From: JBAZHE01 sp964547855
GTDB lineage: Bacteria > Patescibacteriota > Patescibacteriia > Patescibacteriales > WJLG01
NCBI GenBank assembly: GCA_964547855.1
Contig: CAZJPG010000019.1
Span: 1 to 22,931, forward strand
DNA: 22,931 nt
Direction: 5' to 3'
Shown here: piece after piece, positions 7,642 through 14,773 of the stretch
How positions within the stretch are numbered: position 1 is the first letter of the stretch
Layout: every line of letters starts with the position of its first letter
Position numbers and translations under genes: made by a program
Notes under the pieces: generated by a model
Databases searched by the model: none
Seen by the model: the letters and a program-made list of their open reading frames with translations, nothing else
Told to the model about the DNA's origin: nothing

Positions 7642-7696
7642 AGGGTTAGGTCTTGAATCGTGAATTCTATAAATCAGCTCACGGCCCGTTTCTTAA
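7642..7696 (+). repeat. Intergenic repeat R55, copy 3
   Basis: Matches 6410-6464 at 46 of 55 positions, all nine differences being transitions. It includes AGGTCTTGAATCGTGAATTC and CAGCTCACGGCCCGT. It ends 12 bases before the ATG of the HNH gene. Confidence 0.75.
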
Positions 7697-7708
7697 TAAT
7701 TATTTTTT

Positions 7709-8221
7709 ATGCCTCCACCAGTAGTTAAAACAATTAGAGATCTGATCTATTGGGAATATGCCAAGCTTATTGCTGGCAGTACAGTCGGAGACCGCAAGGC
7801 TTGGGGTTTTGTCATGCACTCGTTCAAAAAATTGAGAGATGGAAGTATTTGCCCGTCGAGCATCCTTCGTGAGAATAAAAAGTTTTTTGAAAAAGGCGAT
7901 GTCTGCGCCTATTGCGGTTCAACAGAATGCTTGGAATGGGAACATATAATACCTAGGGTTAAAATCGAAATAGACACAATAGATAATCAAGTTAAGGCTT
8001 GTAAGAGATGTAATTGTGAAAAGGGCGGACGCGATCCTTTCGAGTGGTATGGTAAGGAAAAGATGTATGATATCCCTAGAATCGTTTTGGGCAAATATCT
8101 TAAGATCATCTATGAACTTCATGAGAAGCAAGGCACTCTCGACTCCTTGGATATGAACGGCGATGGGAAGATCGATATCTATGATTTGGGTATTGTGTTG
8201 AATAATTTTTTGAAGCGTTGA
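7709..8221 (+). CDS. HNH endonuclease-like protein with C-terminal dockerin/EF-hand-like motif
   Basis: 170 residues. A zinc-stabilised HNH core is visible: C66-A-Y-C69, then W-EHIIPR with catalytic-type H79, then C98-KR-C101-N102. This is the CxxC-H-CxxCN pattern of HNH nucleases. The N-terminal 60 residues are helical and may bind DNA. After residue 145 the protein ends with DMNGDGKIDIYDLGIVLNNF (148-167), a canonical calcium loop D-x-N/D-x-D-G plus helix identical in layout to one half of a type I dockerin. No signal peptide is present. A nuclease joined to a motif normally found in extracellular proteins is unusual. It may bind calcium or act as a protein-interaction tail. The stop is TGA. 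The HNH call is solid; DNA cleavage is not shown. Confidence 0.8.
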   Translation: MPPPVVKTIRDLIYWEYAKLIAGSTVGDRKAWGFVMHSFKKLRDGSICPSSILRENKKFFEKGDVCAYCGSTECLEWEHIIPRVKIEIDTIDNQVKACKRCNCEKGGRDPFEWYGKEKMYDIPRIVLGKYLKIIYELHEKQGTLDSLDMNGDGKIDIYDLGIVLNNFLKR

Positions 8222-8246
8222 ATTTAGTGTCTTAAAAATTTTAAAT

Positions 8247-8855
8247 ATGCAAAAACGACAAATTTTTTTCATCCATGGCGGCAATACCTTTCGAAGCGGG
8301 AAGGCGTATTTGGAATATTTGAAAAATGCCGAGGTGAAGCTTGAGGATCGCAAGAGATGGCATGAGGATCATTTGAAAAGAGCGCTCGGCAGGTCATGTG
8401 ACATTATAAAGCCAAAAATGCCTTTGGCGGATAATGCTAAGTATGAGTATTGGAAGGTCTATTTTGAGCGGTATATTCCTTTATTAAAGAATGGAGCGAT
8501 TTTTATCGGATCTTCTTTGGGTGGGATATTTTTGGTTAAATATTTGTCGGAGAATGTTTTTCCTAAAAAGATCAAGGCCGTGCTTTTGGTGGCGCCGCCA
8601 TTCGACAATTCATTACCGGACGAGGATTTGGTTGGCGGTTTTAGGTTGAAAAGCGATTTGTCTTTGTTGGAAAAAAATTGCAAGAATATCCACTTTTTCT
8701 TTTCTTCCGATGATCCCTGTGTTCCTCTGGAACAAGCCTATAAATACAGGAAAAAATTACCATCTGCGAATTTCACTGTCTGCGATAATGCTAATGGCCA
8801 TTTTAAGATTTCGGAATTTCCAGAAATCTTAAAAGTCATAAAAAGTCTTATTTGA
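8247..8855 (+). CDS. Alpha/beta hydrolase (RBBP9/YdeN-like serine hydrolase)
   Basis: 202 residues. Features in order: FFIHGG near the N-terminus (oxyanion loop), the nucleophile elbow G-S-S90-L-G-G, a strand VLLVAPP, then SSDDP (D155 or D156) and NGHFK (H185). Together these form a complete Ser-Asp-His triad. The short length and topology match the RBBP9/YdeN serine hydrolases, which act on small esters or amides; the substrate is unknown. Residues 25-75 form a charged lid-like insertion. It looks cytoplasmic. It ends at 8855, 35 bases before the helicase gene, so the two may be co-transcribed. No Shine-Dalgarno. Confidence 0.82.
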   Translation: MQKRQIFFIHGGNTFRSGKAYLEYLKNAEVKLEDRKRWHEDHLKRALGRSCDIIKPKMPLADNAKYEYWKVYFERYIPLLKNGAIFIGSSLGGIFLVKYLSENVFPKKIKAVLLVAPPFDNSLPDEDLVGGFRLKSDLSLLEKNCKNIHFFFSSDDPCVPLEQAYKYRKKLPSANFTVCDNANGHFKISEFPEILKVIKSLI

Positions 8856-8890
8856 TACGACAGAGATCGCTGCATCTTGAATATAAAATC

Positions 8891-10144
8891 ATGGATCAGA
8901 ATAAAGCTTTAGAAATTTTAAAATCTGGCGCCAATGTTTTTCTTACCGGTTCGGCTGGAACGGGTAAGACTTTTTTATTGAATGAGTTCATCGAATATCT
9001 CAAAAAGGAAAAGATACCGGTCGGCGTCACTGCCTCGACCGGGATCGCTTCCACGCATTTAGGCGGCAGGACGATCCATTCTTGGTCGAGCATGGGAATA
9101 AAGGATTTTATGAGCGAGAAGGATTTGAAGAAGATCGTTAAGAATGAGGAGAAGAGAGAAAGGATAAAAAGTGCCAAGGTCTTGATCATTGATGAGATAT
9201 CCATGATCGACGCCGGGCGCTTGGACCTTGTCGATGCGATCTGCCGTTATGTAAAAAATCCCTTTATGCCGTTCGGCGGTCTGCAAGTAGTTATGTGTGG
9301 AGATTTTTTTCAGCTGCCGCCGGTAGACCAGGAAAATGAGCCGCGTTTCGCCTATGAGGCCCATTCTTGGAAAGAGGCGAACGTCAAAGTTTGTTATCTA
9401 GACAAGCAATATCGCCAGAGCGATTCAGTATTTTGTGGGATTTTAGATAAGATTAGAGAGAATAAGGCCGGAGGCGAAGAGATGAATGTTCTGCGTTCTC
9501 GGATGGGGGCCGCTTTCAATGGCCCGATAAAACCGGTTAGGCTCTATACTCATAATATTGATGTCGACGCCGTGAACGAGTGGGAGTTAGACAAGATAGC
9601 CGGCGAGCGCAAGGATTATGGTATGAGTTCGCGCGGCCCCAAGGATCTGGTGAATTTTTTGAAAAAGAGTTGTTTGGCCAAAGAAGAGTTGGGCCTAAAG
9701 ATAGGGGCCTTGGTCATGTTCATTAGGAATAATTTTGACCAAGGCTATGTCAATGGCACTTTAGGTCAAGTCGTTGGCTTCGATGAGAACAGCCGCCCGG
9801 TAGTGAGAATTACGTCTGGTTTAGAGATAACGGTCGATCGGACCAGCTGGGTCGTCGAGGAGGATGATCGTATAATAGCGAGTATAAATCAGTTGCCGTT
9901 GCGTTTGGCTTGGGCGATCACCGTCCATAAGAGCCAGGGCATGAGCTTGGACGCGGCCGAGATCGATCTGTCGAAGACATTCGAGCGCGGCATGGGCTAT
10001 GTCGCCTTGTCGCGTGTTCGCGAGCTCTCTGGTATAAAACTTCTCGGAATAAACGATTTGTCCTTAAAGGTCAACGAGAAAGTGGCGTTAAAAGATGTCG
10101 AGTTCAAGAAAGAGTCAATATTGCTAGCTGATTCTAACCCATAA
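8891..10144 (+). CDS. PIF1/RecD2-like DNA helicase (superfamily 1B)
   Basis: 417 residues from the ATG at 8891. The upstream in-frame TTG at 8852 overlaps the previous stop and adds a non-conserved leader, so I rejected it. Motifs in order: Walker A GSAGTGKT (20-27, K26), motif Ia TASTGIAS, Walker B VLIIDEISM (D101-E102), motif III GDFFQLPPV, LDKQYRQ, and the C-terminal motif V/VI region TVHKSQGMSLD (H346-K347-S348-Q349) and GYVALSRVR. These define a PIF1-like 5'-3' helicase of small size, as common in CPR genomes. It likely works in replication-fork or recombination repair, resolving DNA structures. All ATPase motifs are intact. A hairpin terminator follows. Confidence 0.92.
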   Translation: MDQNKALEILKSGANVFLTGSAGTGKTFLLNEFIEYLKKEKIPVGVTASTGIASTHLGGRTIHSWSSMGIKDFMSEKDLKKIVKNEEKRERIKSAKVLIIDEISMIDAGRLDLVDAICRYVKNPFMPFGGLQVVMCGDFFQLPPVDQENEPRFAYEAHSWKEANVKVCYLDKQYRQSDSVFCGILDKIRENKAGGEEMNVLRSRMGAAFNGPIKPVRLYTHNIDVDAVNEWELDKIAGERKDYGMSSRGPKDLVNFLKKSCLAKEELGLKIGALVMFIRNNFDQGYVNGTLGQVVGFDENSRPVVRITSGLEITVDRTSWVVEEDDRIIASINQLPLRLAWAITVHKSQGMSLDAAEIDLSKTFERGMGYVALSRVRELSGIKLLGINDLSLKVNEKVALKDVEFKKESILLADSNP

Positions 10145-10177
10145 GTTTTTTATTTTGTGATTGATCGATCGAAATAA

Positions 10178-10213
10178 AAAAGCCTTGTGACAATATTGTG
10201 TCGCAGGGCTTTT
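10178..10213. terminator. Bidirectional intrinsic terminator between convergent genes
   Basis: AAAAGCCTTGTGAC (10178-10191) pairs with GTCGCAGGGCTTTT (10200-10213), with G-U or equivalent wobbles, around an 8-base loop. Terminal A and T runs let it work on both strands, serving the helicase gene and the minus-strand gene ending at 10228. Confidence 0.85.
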
Positions 10214-10227
10214 GTTGAAGACGAGTT

Positions 10228-11016
10228 TTATGACAATTGCTCCAGTAGCCGTATGGTTAAAGCCGAATCTTGGCCGGAGTTATGCTCGGAATTAAGGTCT
10301 ATCGATTCTTGATAGAGTCTTTTGGCTTTTTCCAGATCCGTTCCCGAGGCGTGATAGGCCTCGGCCTGCCGGAATAAGACCAGTGATTTTAAGATGCCAT
10401 AGTCCGAGTCTTCAGGAAATTCTTCCATTAATTCGTCCACTATCTTCAGCGATCCTTCAAGGGCTTCTTGAGCCTCATCGAATCTATTCATCATTCGGTA
10501 AAGCAAGGCCTTCTCTTCGAGAGCGGTGGCGACGTTCTTTTTGTTGGCGGGCTTGGACATGAATGCCGTTTGACCCTCTATCAGTTTGTCGAAGGTGACT
10601 AGTGCCGATGCTGCCATTGGAAAACTGGCTAATAGATTCGCTTGGCCGAGCGATATTCCTGGTTTGTAATATTGCAACGTCCAGTATCTGACTCTGGCTA
10701 TGGTCTTGTCGTATAGCCTTTGATCGCTTAGTTGTGCCGGAACTCTTCTAAGTAGATACCAACCAGCTGGTATTCCGAAGAGGAAGAGACCAGTTCTTAG
10801 AAACATATCCTCCCTTAAATAATTGAATTCGACGCCGGCATATTTTTTCAATATTCCGCTAAAACCGAAGATCGCCGCTCCAACGACAGCTGCCGTCATT
10901 AATTTCCTGTTCGATGGATAACGGATGGTCGATTCGAGAAGTCCGAATCGCGCCCATTGGTCGACGATGATCAGATTACAGATGAGCATGCCGATGATAA
11001 TGATCAATTCGATCAT
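10228..11016 (-). CDS. Membrane protein with C-terminal TPR-like repeats
   Basis: 262 residues, family not recognised. Three hydrophobic helices lie near the N-terminus (about 2-18, 41-57, 74-90). A soluble helical C-terminal region follows, with TPR-like units around residues 160-195 (ATALEEKALLYRMMNRFDEAQ) and 205-250 (LFRQAEAYHASGTDLEKAKR). It probably anchors a TPR scaffold at the inner face of the membrane to hold partner proteins. The start is well set by AAGGAGG three bases before the ATG at 11016. A promoter and a 14-bp palindrome lie upstream (11062-11113). Single-gene transcript, ended by the bidirectional terminator. Confidence 0.75.
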   Translation of the reverse strand: MIELIIIIGMLICNLIIVDQWARFGLLESTIRYPSNRKLMTAAVVGAAIFGFSGILKKYAGVEFNYLREDMFLRTGLFLFGIPAGWYLLRRVPAQLSDQRLYDKTIARVRYWTLQYYKPGISLGQANLLASFPMAASALVTFDKLIEGQTAFMSKPANKKNVATALEEKALLYRMMNRFDEAQEALEGSLKIVDELMEEFPEDSDYGILKSLVLFRQAEAYHASGTDLEKAKRLYQESIDLNSEHNSGQDSALTIRLLEQLS

Positions 11017-11061
11017 TTTGTCCTCCTTAGGATAGGGTTTGTGAATTAATTCGTATTGTTT

Positions 11062-11075
11062 AAAGAACGTTCTTT
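11062..11075. promoter_or_regulatory. Perfect palindrome AAAGAACGTTCTTT, likely operator
   Basis: A 14-bp perfect palindrome placed just downstream of the inferred transcription start of the minus-strand TPR gene. A half-site-like ACGTTCTTTT follows at 11090-11099. The position suits a repressor site. The GAACGTT core recurs in two other intergenic regions (17921, 22621). Confidence 0.5.
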
Positions 11076-11084
11076 CAGCCTATT

Positions 11085-11113
11085 AATTTACGTTCTTTTT
11101 TGTACGCTGTCAA
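11085..11113 (-). promoter_or_regulatory. Promoter of the TPR membrane protein gene
   Basis: On the minus strand TTGACA (11108-11113), 17-base spacer, TAAATT (11085-11090). The -35 is perfect and the -10 matches 4 of 6. Confidence 0.6.
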
Positions 11114-11155
11114 TTTTCTTCATTGTCCGCTTTTATTTGCGGTCGATTCGCTTGT

Positions 11156-11184
11156 TTGTGGTAATTTTGGAATAATTATATAAT
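11156..11184 (+). promoter_or_regulatory. Promoter of the AbrB-like gene, -10 inside palindrome
   Basis: TTGTGG (11156-11161), 17-base spacer, TATAAT (11179-11184). The -10 lies in the left arm of the 36-bp palindrome. A second TATAAT in the right arm (11203-11208) would give a leaderless transcript. Confidence 0.5.
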
Positions 11185-11209
11185 TAATTACGTAATTAAT
11201 TATATAATT
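11174..11209. promoter_or_regulatory. Perfect 36-bp AT palindrome, likely autoregulatory operator
   Basis: Bases mirror perfectly for 18 positions on each side of the central CG (11191/11192), for example AATTAATTA-CG-TAATTAATT. It overlaps the predicted -10 and ends three bases before the ATG of a small AbrB-like DNA-binding protein. This is the expected place for an operator bound by that dimeric regulator (inference). Confidence 0.65.
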
Positions 11210-11212
11210 TTT

Positions 11213-11395
11213 ATGCCGCGAAGAAACTTGGAAGATAGGAATATTAGGAAATTATCTAAGTCTGGAGGGAATTCCGGGAGTATTTGTGTGACTTTGCCGA
11301 TCGAGATCGTCCGCGAGCTTGGCTGGAAAGAAAAGCAGAAGGTAGTGGTTAAAAAGCATGGAAAGGGTATTATCATAAGTGATTGGAGTAAATAG
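11213..11395 (+). CDS. AbrB/MazE/SpoVT-fold DNA-binding protein
   Basis: 60 residues. After a basic N-terminus (MPRRNLEDRNIRKLSKSGG) it has the swapped-hairpin AbrB pattern S-ICVTLPIEIVRELGWKE, then QKVVVKKHGKGIIISDW. The family dimerises and binds AT-rich or palindromic DNA, as antitoxins or as transition-state-type regulators. No PIN or MazF toxin is adjacent; the next gene, 5 bases away, is a pentapeptide-repeat protein. The 36-bp palindrome directly upstream suggests autoregulation. The ATG has no Shine-Dalgarno. Confidence 0.85.
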   Translation: MPRRNLEDRNIRKLSKSGGNSGSICVTLPIEIVRELGWKEKQKVVVKKHGKGIIISDWSK

Positions 11396-11400
11396 CTATT

Positions 11401-11988
11401 ATGGAAAATGATTATTTCAAGGACGGGGCGAGCAACGAGAAGAATAGAATTAAGGATGTCTTTTTGGAAGGCATAGAATCGGAGGATGTGTCTTTCGAAT
11501 CCTCGGCGCTTGTCGGCGTGACTTTGCTCAATTCGACGATCGTCGATTTTGAACTTATCGATTCTAAACTGGAGAGATGCAATTTTTCTAATACGAAATT
11601 GAAAAAGGGGTATTTGAAGGGCGGCATTATGTCAGCTTCGAAGGCGACCGGTCTAGACATTTCCGAGGGTGAGCTTAAGTATATAAAATTCAAAGATTGT
11701 AAGATCGATCTGGCTAATTTTTCCTTTGCCCATTTCAAAGAAGTCGAATTCCATAATTGCGTTTTGAGTGGTGCCAGCTTTCAGGGGACCGATTTGAATA
11801 AAGTTATTTTTTCCGGCTGCGATCTTACTGATGCCGATTTTTCGCAGTCTAAGATTTATAGTGTCGACTTAAGAGGGTCAAACGTCAACGGCGTCATGAT
11901 GGACATCAGTAATTTTAAGAATTTGACCGTTGATCCTTTGCAGGCCGTGTATTTCGCCAGTCTTTTAGGGCTTAAGATTAAAGAATAA
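11401..11988 (+). CDS. Pentapeptide-repeat protein
   Basis: 195 residues. From about residue 30 to 170 the sequence follows the A(D/N)LXX-type five-residue periodicity (for example CNFSNTKLKKGYLKGG, LSGASFQGTDLNKVIF, CDLTDADFSQSKIYSVDLRGSN). It predicts a right-handed quadrilateral beta-helix. The tail VDPLQAVYFASLLGLKI is a helical cap also seen at the end of other pentapeptide proteins. Some family members (Qnr, MfpA) mimic DNA and protect gyrase, but most have no known function, and drug resistance cannot be claimed here. It is the second gene of the operon started by the AbrB-like protein and is followed after 2 bases by the SanA-like gene, so co-expression is likely. Confidence 0.85.
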   Translation: MENDYFKDGASNEKNRIKDVFLEGIESEDVSFESSALVGVTLLNSTIVDFELIDSKLERCNFSNTKLKKGYLKGGIMSASKATGLDISEGELKYIKFKDCKIDLANFSFAHFKEVEFHNCVLSGASFQGTDLNKVIFSGCDLTDADFSQSKIYSVDLRGSNVNGVMMDISNFKNLTVDPLQAVYFASLLGLKIKE

Positions 11989-11990
11989 AT

Positions 11991-12680
11991 ATGAAAAAAG
12001 GGACTTTTAAGAAAATATTCTTTAAAGGAGTTAAGATATCTGTTGTCGTCTTTATCGTTGTCGTAGTCTTTATTTTTGTTTCCGATAAAATAATCTTAGG
12101 CTCCAGCCGAGGATATATTTATCAGGGGAGCGATAGATTACATGATGTACCGAACGCTCAGACTGCTTTAGTCCTTGGTGCCAGAGTCTATCAAAGTGGC
12201 GACCTAAGTCCGATCTTCGAGGATCGAGCCAAAGTCGCTTTAGGTTTGTATAGAGAAGGAAAAGTTAAAAAGATCTTAGTGAGCGGTGACCATGGCCAAG
12301 AGAATTATGACGAGGTCAATGCGGCCAAGGAGTTCTTTTTGAAGAATAGCGTATCGGCGGAAGATATCTTTTTAGATCACGCCGGCTTCGATACTTATGA
12401 CAGTTTATATCGCGCGCGCGATGTCTTTAAAGCCGAGTCGCTGATCGTCTGCACGCAGGATTTTCATCTGCCGCGCGCCGTTTTCATTGGCCGCAAATTG
12501 GGTCTGGAGACATATGGTGTCAGTGCTGACATGCAGCCTTATGTCGGGCAGAAGTATTTGAATTTTCGCGAGGGCTTGGCCAGGACTAAAGCCATGTTAA
12601 ATATTATATTTCATTCCCAACCGAAATTCTTGGGCCCGGAAATACCATTGTCCGGCGAAAGTTTCTCTAGCTGGGATTAA
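11991..12680 (+). CDS. SanA-like DUF218 membrane protein
   Basis: 229 residues. One N-terminal transmembrane helix (about 14-31) is preceded by a basic stretch, so the main domain should lie outside the cytoplasmic membrane. Residues about 57-190 form the DUF218 (YdcF/ElyC/SanA) domain: TALVLGARVYQSGDLSP, EDRAKVALGLYREGK, KKILVSGDHG, the DEVNAAKEFF helix, DHAGFDTYDSLYRA and TQDFHLPRAVFI. In enterobacteria SanA and ElyC affect the envelope barrier and peptidoglycan metabolism. The exact chemistry is not known. Third gene of the AbrB-led operon. It runs straight on to its stop at 12680, nine bases before the next ATG. Confidence 0.88.
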   Translation: MKKGTFKKIFFKGVKISVVVFIVVVVFIFVSDKIILGSSRGYIYQGSDRLHDVPNAQTALVLGARVYQSGDLSPIFEDRAKVALGLYREGKVKKILVSGDHGQENYDEVNAAKEFFLKNSVSAEDIFLDHAGFDTYDSLYRARDVFKAESLIVCTQDFHLPRAVFIGRKLGLETYGVSADMQPYVGQKYLNFREGLARTKAMLNIIFHSQPKFLGPEIPLSGESFSSWD

Positions 12681-12689
12681 TTGTCTGTT

Positions 12690-13235
12690 ATGAAAAAAAT
12701 TATTTTTTTGTCGGCGTTGTTAATCGCTATTGCCTCTCCGGTTTTGGCCACCGAATGTCCTTTTGGTGTCACTAACGATCCGGCCCCTGGTCAGTGTCGT
12801 CTTTATACTGATAAGAACGGCAATGATTACTGCGACTACAGCGAGACGGCTAAAGCTCCGGTCAGTAATTCTTCCGAGCAGTCGAATGGCAATATCGTTC
12901 GGAGCGGACAAGAGGAGGAGGGTTCTTCGTTGTTGCCGATGACTATATTATTTTTTATTTTACAGGCCGTTTTGATACTTTTTGTTAAGTTAAAGAAGCT
13001 GGGGTTGTCGACTTTGAAAAAGATCAATAATTGGTTGCTATTGGCTTCCTTCTTGGTCGTGGCCGTGTCTTCCGCGCCTTTTTTGCTGCGCGACGCCGGC
13101 TTGTCGAGCATCTCTGGCTTAAGGGAATGGAGCGAACTCCACACTGTAAGCGGCTGGCTGATGATATTATTCTCTATCGAACATGTCATCAGGCGCTGGT
13201 GGTGCTTTAAGGTGTGCGTTATAAAATCTAAATAA
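12690..13235 (+). CDS. Exported DUF4405-like membrane protein with N-terminal Cys/Asp motif
   Basis: 181 residues from ATG 12690 (an in-frame TTG at 12681 adds only three residues and was not chosen). A signal sequence (1-20) is followed by ECPFG, PAPGQC and DKNGNDYCD (C23, C36, C48). This small external motif includes an EF-hand-like acidic loop. Three transmembrane segments follow (about 81-99, 113-131, 152-168). The last has the pattern H151-TVSGWLMILFSIE-H165, as in DUF4405 or cytochrome b561-like proteins, where histidines can hold haem. A redox function in the membrane is therefore possible but unproven; only one histidine pair is present, so haem binding would need a dimer or a partner. 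Confidence 0.65.
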   Translation: MKKIIFLSALLIAIASPVLATECPFGVTNDPAPGQCRLYTDKNGNDYCDYSETAKAPVSNSSEQSNGNIVRSGQEEEGSSLLPMTILFFILQAVLILFVKLKKLGLSTLKKINNWLLLASFLVVAVSSAPFLLRDAGLSSISGLREWSELHTVSGWLMILFSIEHVIRRWWCFKVCVIKSK

Positions 13236-13242
13236 AGTGCTT

Positions 13243-13617
13243 ATGAATATTCCTGATTTTTGTAAATCTTGCGGTCTGCCTTTGGTCGATGGAAAATTAT
13301 CTCATGGCACTAATGTCGACGGATCGAAGAATGATTCTTATTGTGAGTTTTGTTATAAGAACGGAGTTTTGACGACCAAGGACATGAACAAGGAGCAGAT
13401 TATAGAGCGGTCGACCAGTGTTTATATCGAAAGGTTCGGATGGAAGAATCAAAAGAATGCGAAGAAAGAGGCGGCTAGCAGTTTGAGAATGGCGACAGAA
13501 ATGGCGGGAAGCGGTCGAAAGATTGGCCCATTAAGCATGAAGATCAAGTTGTTGTTGCTGGCTTTTTTTGCGGGTGCTTTATTGTTTTCAAAGGTAATCG
13601 CCGCTTGGTTGCGTTAA
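13243..13617 (+). CDS. Putative zinc-ribbon protein with C-terminal membrane anchor
   Basis: 124 residues from ATG 13243 (an in-frame GTG at 13237 is possible). The N-terminus matches the Zn_ribbon_2 family pattern: C7-x2-C10-G-PL, GTN-DGSKN, then Y-C34-x2-C37-Y-NG. A helical region with MNKEQIIER follows. Unlike most family members, it ends with a hydrophobic helix (about 101-120, LLLLAFFAGALLF) and a basic tail, so the zinc ribbon is probably tethered to the cytoplasmic membrane face. Function unknown. It follows the DUF4405-like gene by 7 bases. Confidence 0.75.
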   Translation: MNIPDFCKSCGLPLVDGKLSHGTNVDGSKNDSYCEFCYKNGVLTTKDMNKEQIIERSTSVYIERFGWKNQKNAKKEAASSLRMATEMAGSGRKIGPLSMKIKLLLLAFFAGALLFSKVIAAWLR

Positions 13618-13677
13618 TGATCTTTTGTGTTCCCTTATGAGAAGTGGCGTGGATCATTTTAAAAATAAATTCAATAT

Positions 13678-14712
13678 ATGAAAAAAACAATTATCATTGT
13701 CGTGCTCATCGTCGCAGTTGCGTTATTGTTCATGTTTTACATGGGGATGTTTCAAAAGATTGATATAGTCAAAGAAAAGAAGGGTCCTTATACTATCGCT
13801 TATGTTGAATATGTCGGCCCATATTCCGGAGTGGCTAAGCCTATGAAAGAACTTGATGATAAGATGCGTGCTGCCGGTTTTAGTTCGACGGACGGGATCG
13901 GTATCTATTATAGTGATCCGAAGACGACGCCAGAGAATGAGCTCAAAAGCGATGTCGGTTCGATCATAACCATTGAAGATATGGGAAAGATCGAGGCTAA
14001 TCGCGACAAAATAAAATTTAAGACTTTGGAAGAAGGTGAGTATTATGTGGCTGAGTTTCCGATCCGTAATATGCTTTCTTATGTTTTTGGTGCTATGAAA
14101 GTTTGGCCGGCGTTCTCAAAATATTTGGAAGACAATGGTTTGAAGGCTGGCGGACCTGGTATAGAGGTCTATGACATGAAAGCAAAGAAGATCTATTTTC
14201 TGATGATGGCCAATGACAATACTGATTCCGAGTCTAATGCGGCCGATAAGAAGTCGACTTCGACATCAGTGGCTAAGGAGTACATAGAAGGCGTGGATTA
14301 TTCGCTCGATTATCCTGAGGATTATTTCGTCGAGAATCCTAAAGTGAATGAAGTGGCTTGCGATTTTGCGGCTAAGTGTCCTTGCGCCGTCGAGCCTGGT
14401 TATGAAGACGTGGCGGATTTTTGCCAGCGCATCGCCGTTCCAGCCAGAGAAGGTGATATGTGTTTGCAAAAATGGTCAGAGGGTGCCGCTGGCAGTATTT
14501 ATACTACTTATCTTTATACTAAGCCTTTACCCAATTCTAGTGATCGTTGCGTCGTTTTGAGGTTGGTAAAAAGAACTGTGAATTCTTGCACGGTCTATGA
14601 TGGTAATGACCCTGCTGTTAAGAATTGTGAAGCTGAAAATGAAATGGTGCCAGTCATGATCGATCAGGTGGTTTCGTCTTGGAAATTGTTGTATTCTCCG
14701 GTATTGGAATAA
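13678..14712 (+). CDS. Membrane-anchored GyrI-like domain protein with Cys-rich C-terminal domain
   Basis: 344 residues. An N-terminal transmembrane anchor (about 4-23) precedes a GyrI-like (effector-binding) domain at about 25-170: KKGPYTIAYVEYVGPYSG, GIGIYYSDP, SDVGSIIT, EGEYYVAEFPI and the K-WPAFSKYL helix. Cytosolic GyrI proteins bind small ligands or hydrolyse cyclopropanoid toxins; the anchored layout recalls eukaryotic TEX264. A low-complexity linker (171-197, rich in S, T, D, K) leads to a second domain (about 200-344) with eight cysteines (C218, 224, 226, 239, 252, 281, 294, 307), fitting disulfides outside the membrane. I do not recognise this second domain. The start is ATG after AT-rich sequence, without Shine-Dalgarno. 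A strong terminator follows. Confidence 0.72.
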   Translation: MKKTIIIVVLIVAVALLFMFYMGMFQKIDIVKEKKGPYTIAYVEYVGPYSGVAKPMKELDDKMRAAGFSSTDGIGIYYSDPKTTPENELKSDVGSIITIEDMGKIEANRDKIKFKTLEEGEYYVAEFPIRNMLSYVFGAMKVWPAFSKYLEDNGLKAGGPGIEVYDMKAKKIYFLMMANDNTDSESNAADKKSTSTSVAKEYIEGVDYSLDYPEDYFVENPKVNEVACDFAAKCPCAVEPGYEDVADFCQRIAVPAREGDMCLQKWSEGAAGSIYTTYLYTKPLPNSSDRCVVLRLVKRTVNSCTVYDGNDPAVKNCEAENEMVPVMIDQVVSSWKLLYSPVLE

Positions 14713-14736
14713 TTTTGAAAGATCATATCTTTTGTC

Positions 14737-14770
14737 CCGCACCAGCTTTGGTTGGTGCGGTTTTTGTTTT
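14737..14770 (+). terminator. Intrinsic terminator after the GyrI-like gene
   Basis: CCGCACCAGC, loop TTTG, GTTGGTGCGG, then TTTTTGTTTT: a 10-bp stem with one G-T wobble and a good T-run. Confidence 0.9.
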
Positions 14771-14773
14771 AGC

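Noticed and set aside
5513..7696. Integron-type gene cassettes with attC sites
   Set aside because: Copy 3 contains GTTAGGT, which fits an R' core, but the other copies do not, no inverted RYYYAAC partner is present and no integrase is in the window.
8852..8890. TTG start for the helicase giving 13 extra residues
   Set aside because: The codon overlaps the previous stop, the extra residues are not family-like, and the ATG at 8891 begins just before the conserved helicase core.
11062..11075. LexA (SOS) box
   Set aside because: LexA sites of the Gram-positive type have four bases between GAAC and GTTC; here the halves abut, and no SOS gene follows.
11213..11988. AbrB-type toxin-antitoxin module
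   Set aside because: The following gene is a pentapeptide-repeat protein, not a MazF, PIN or RelE toxin.
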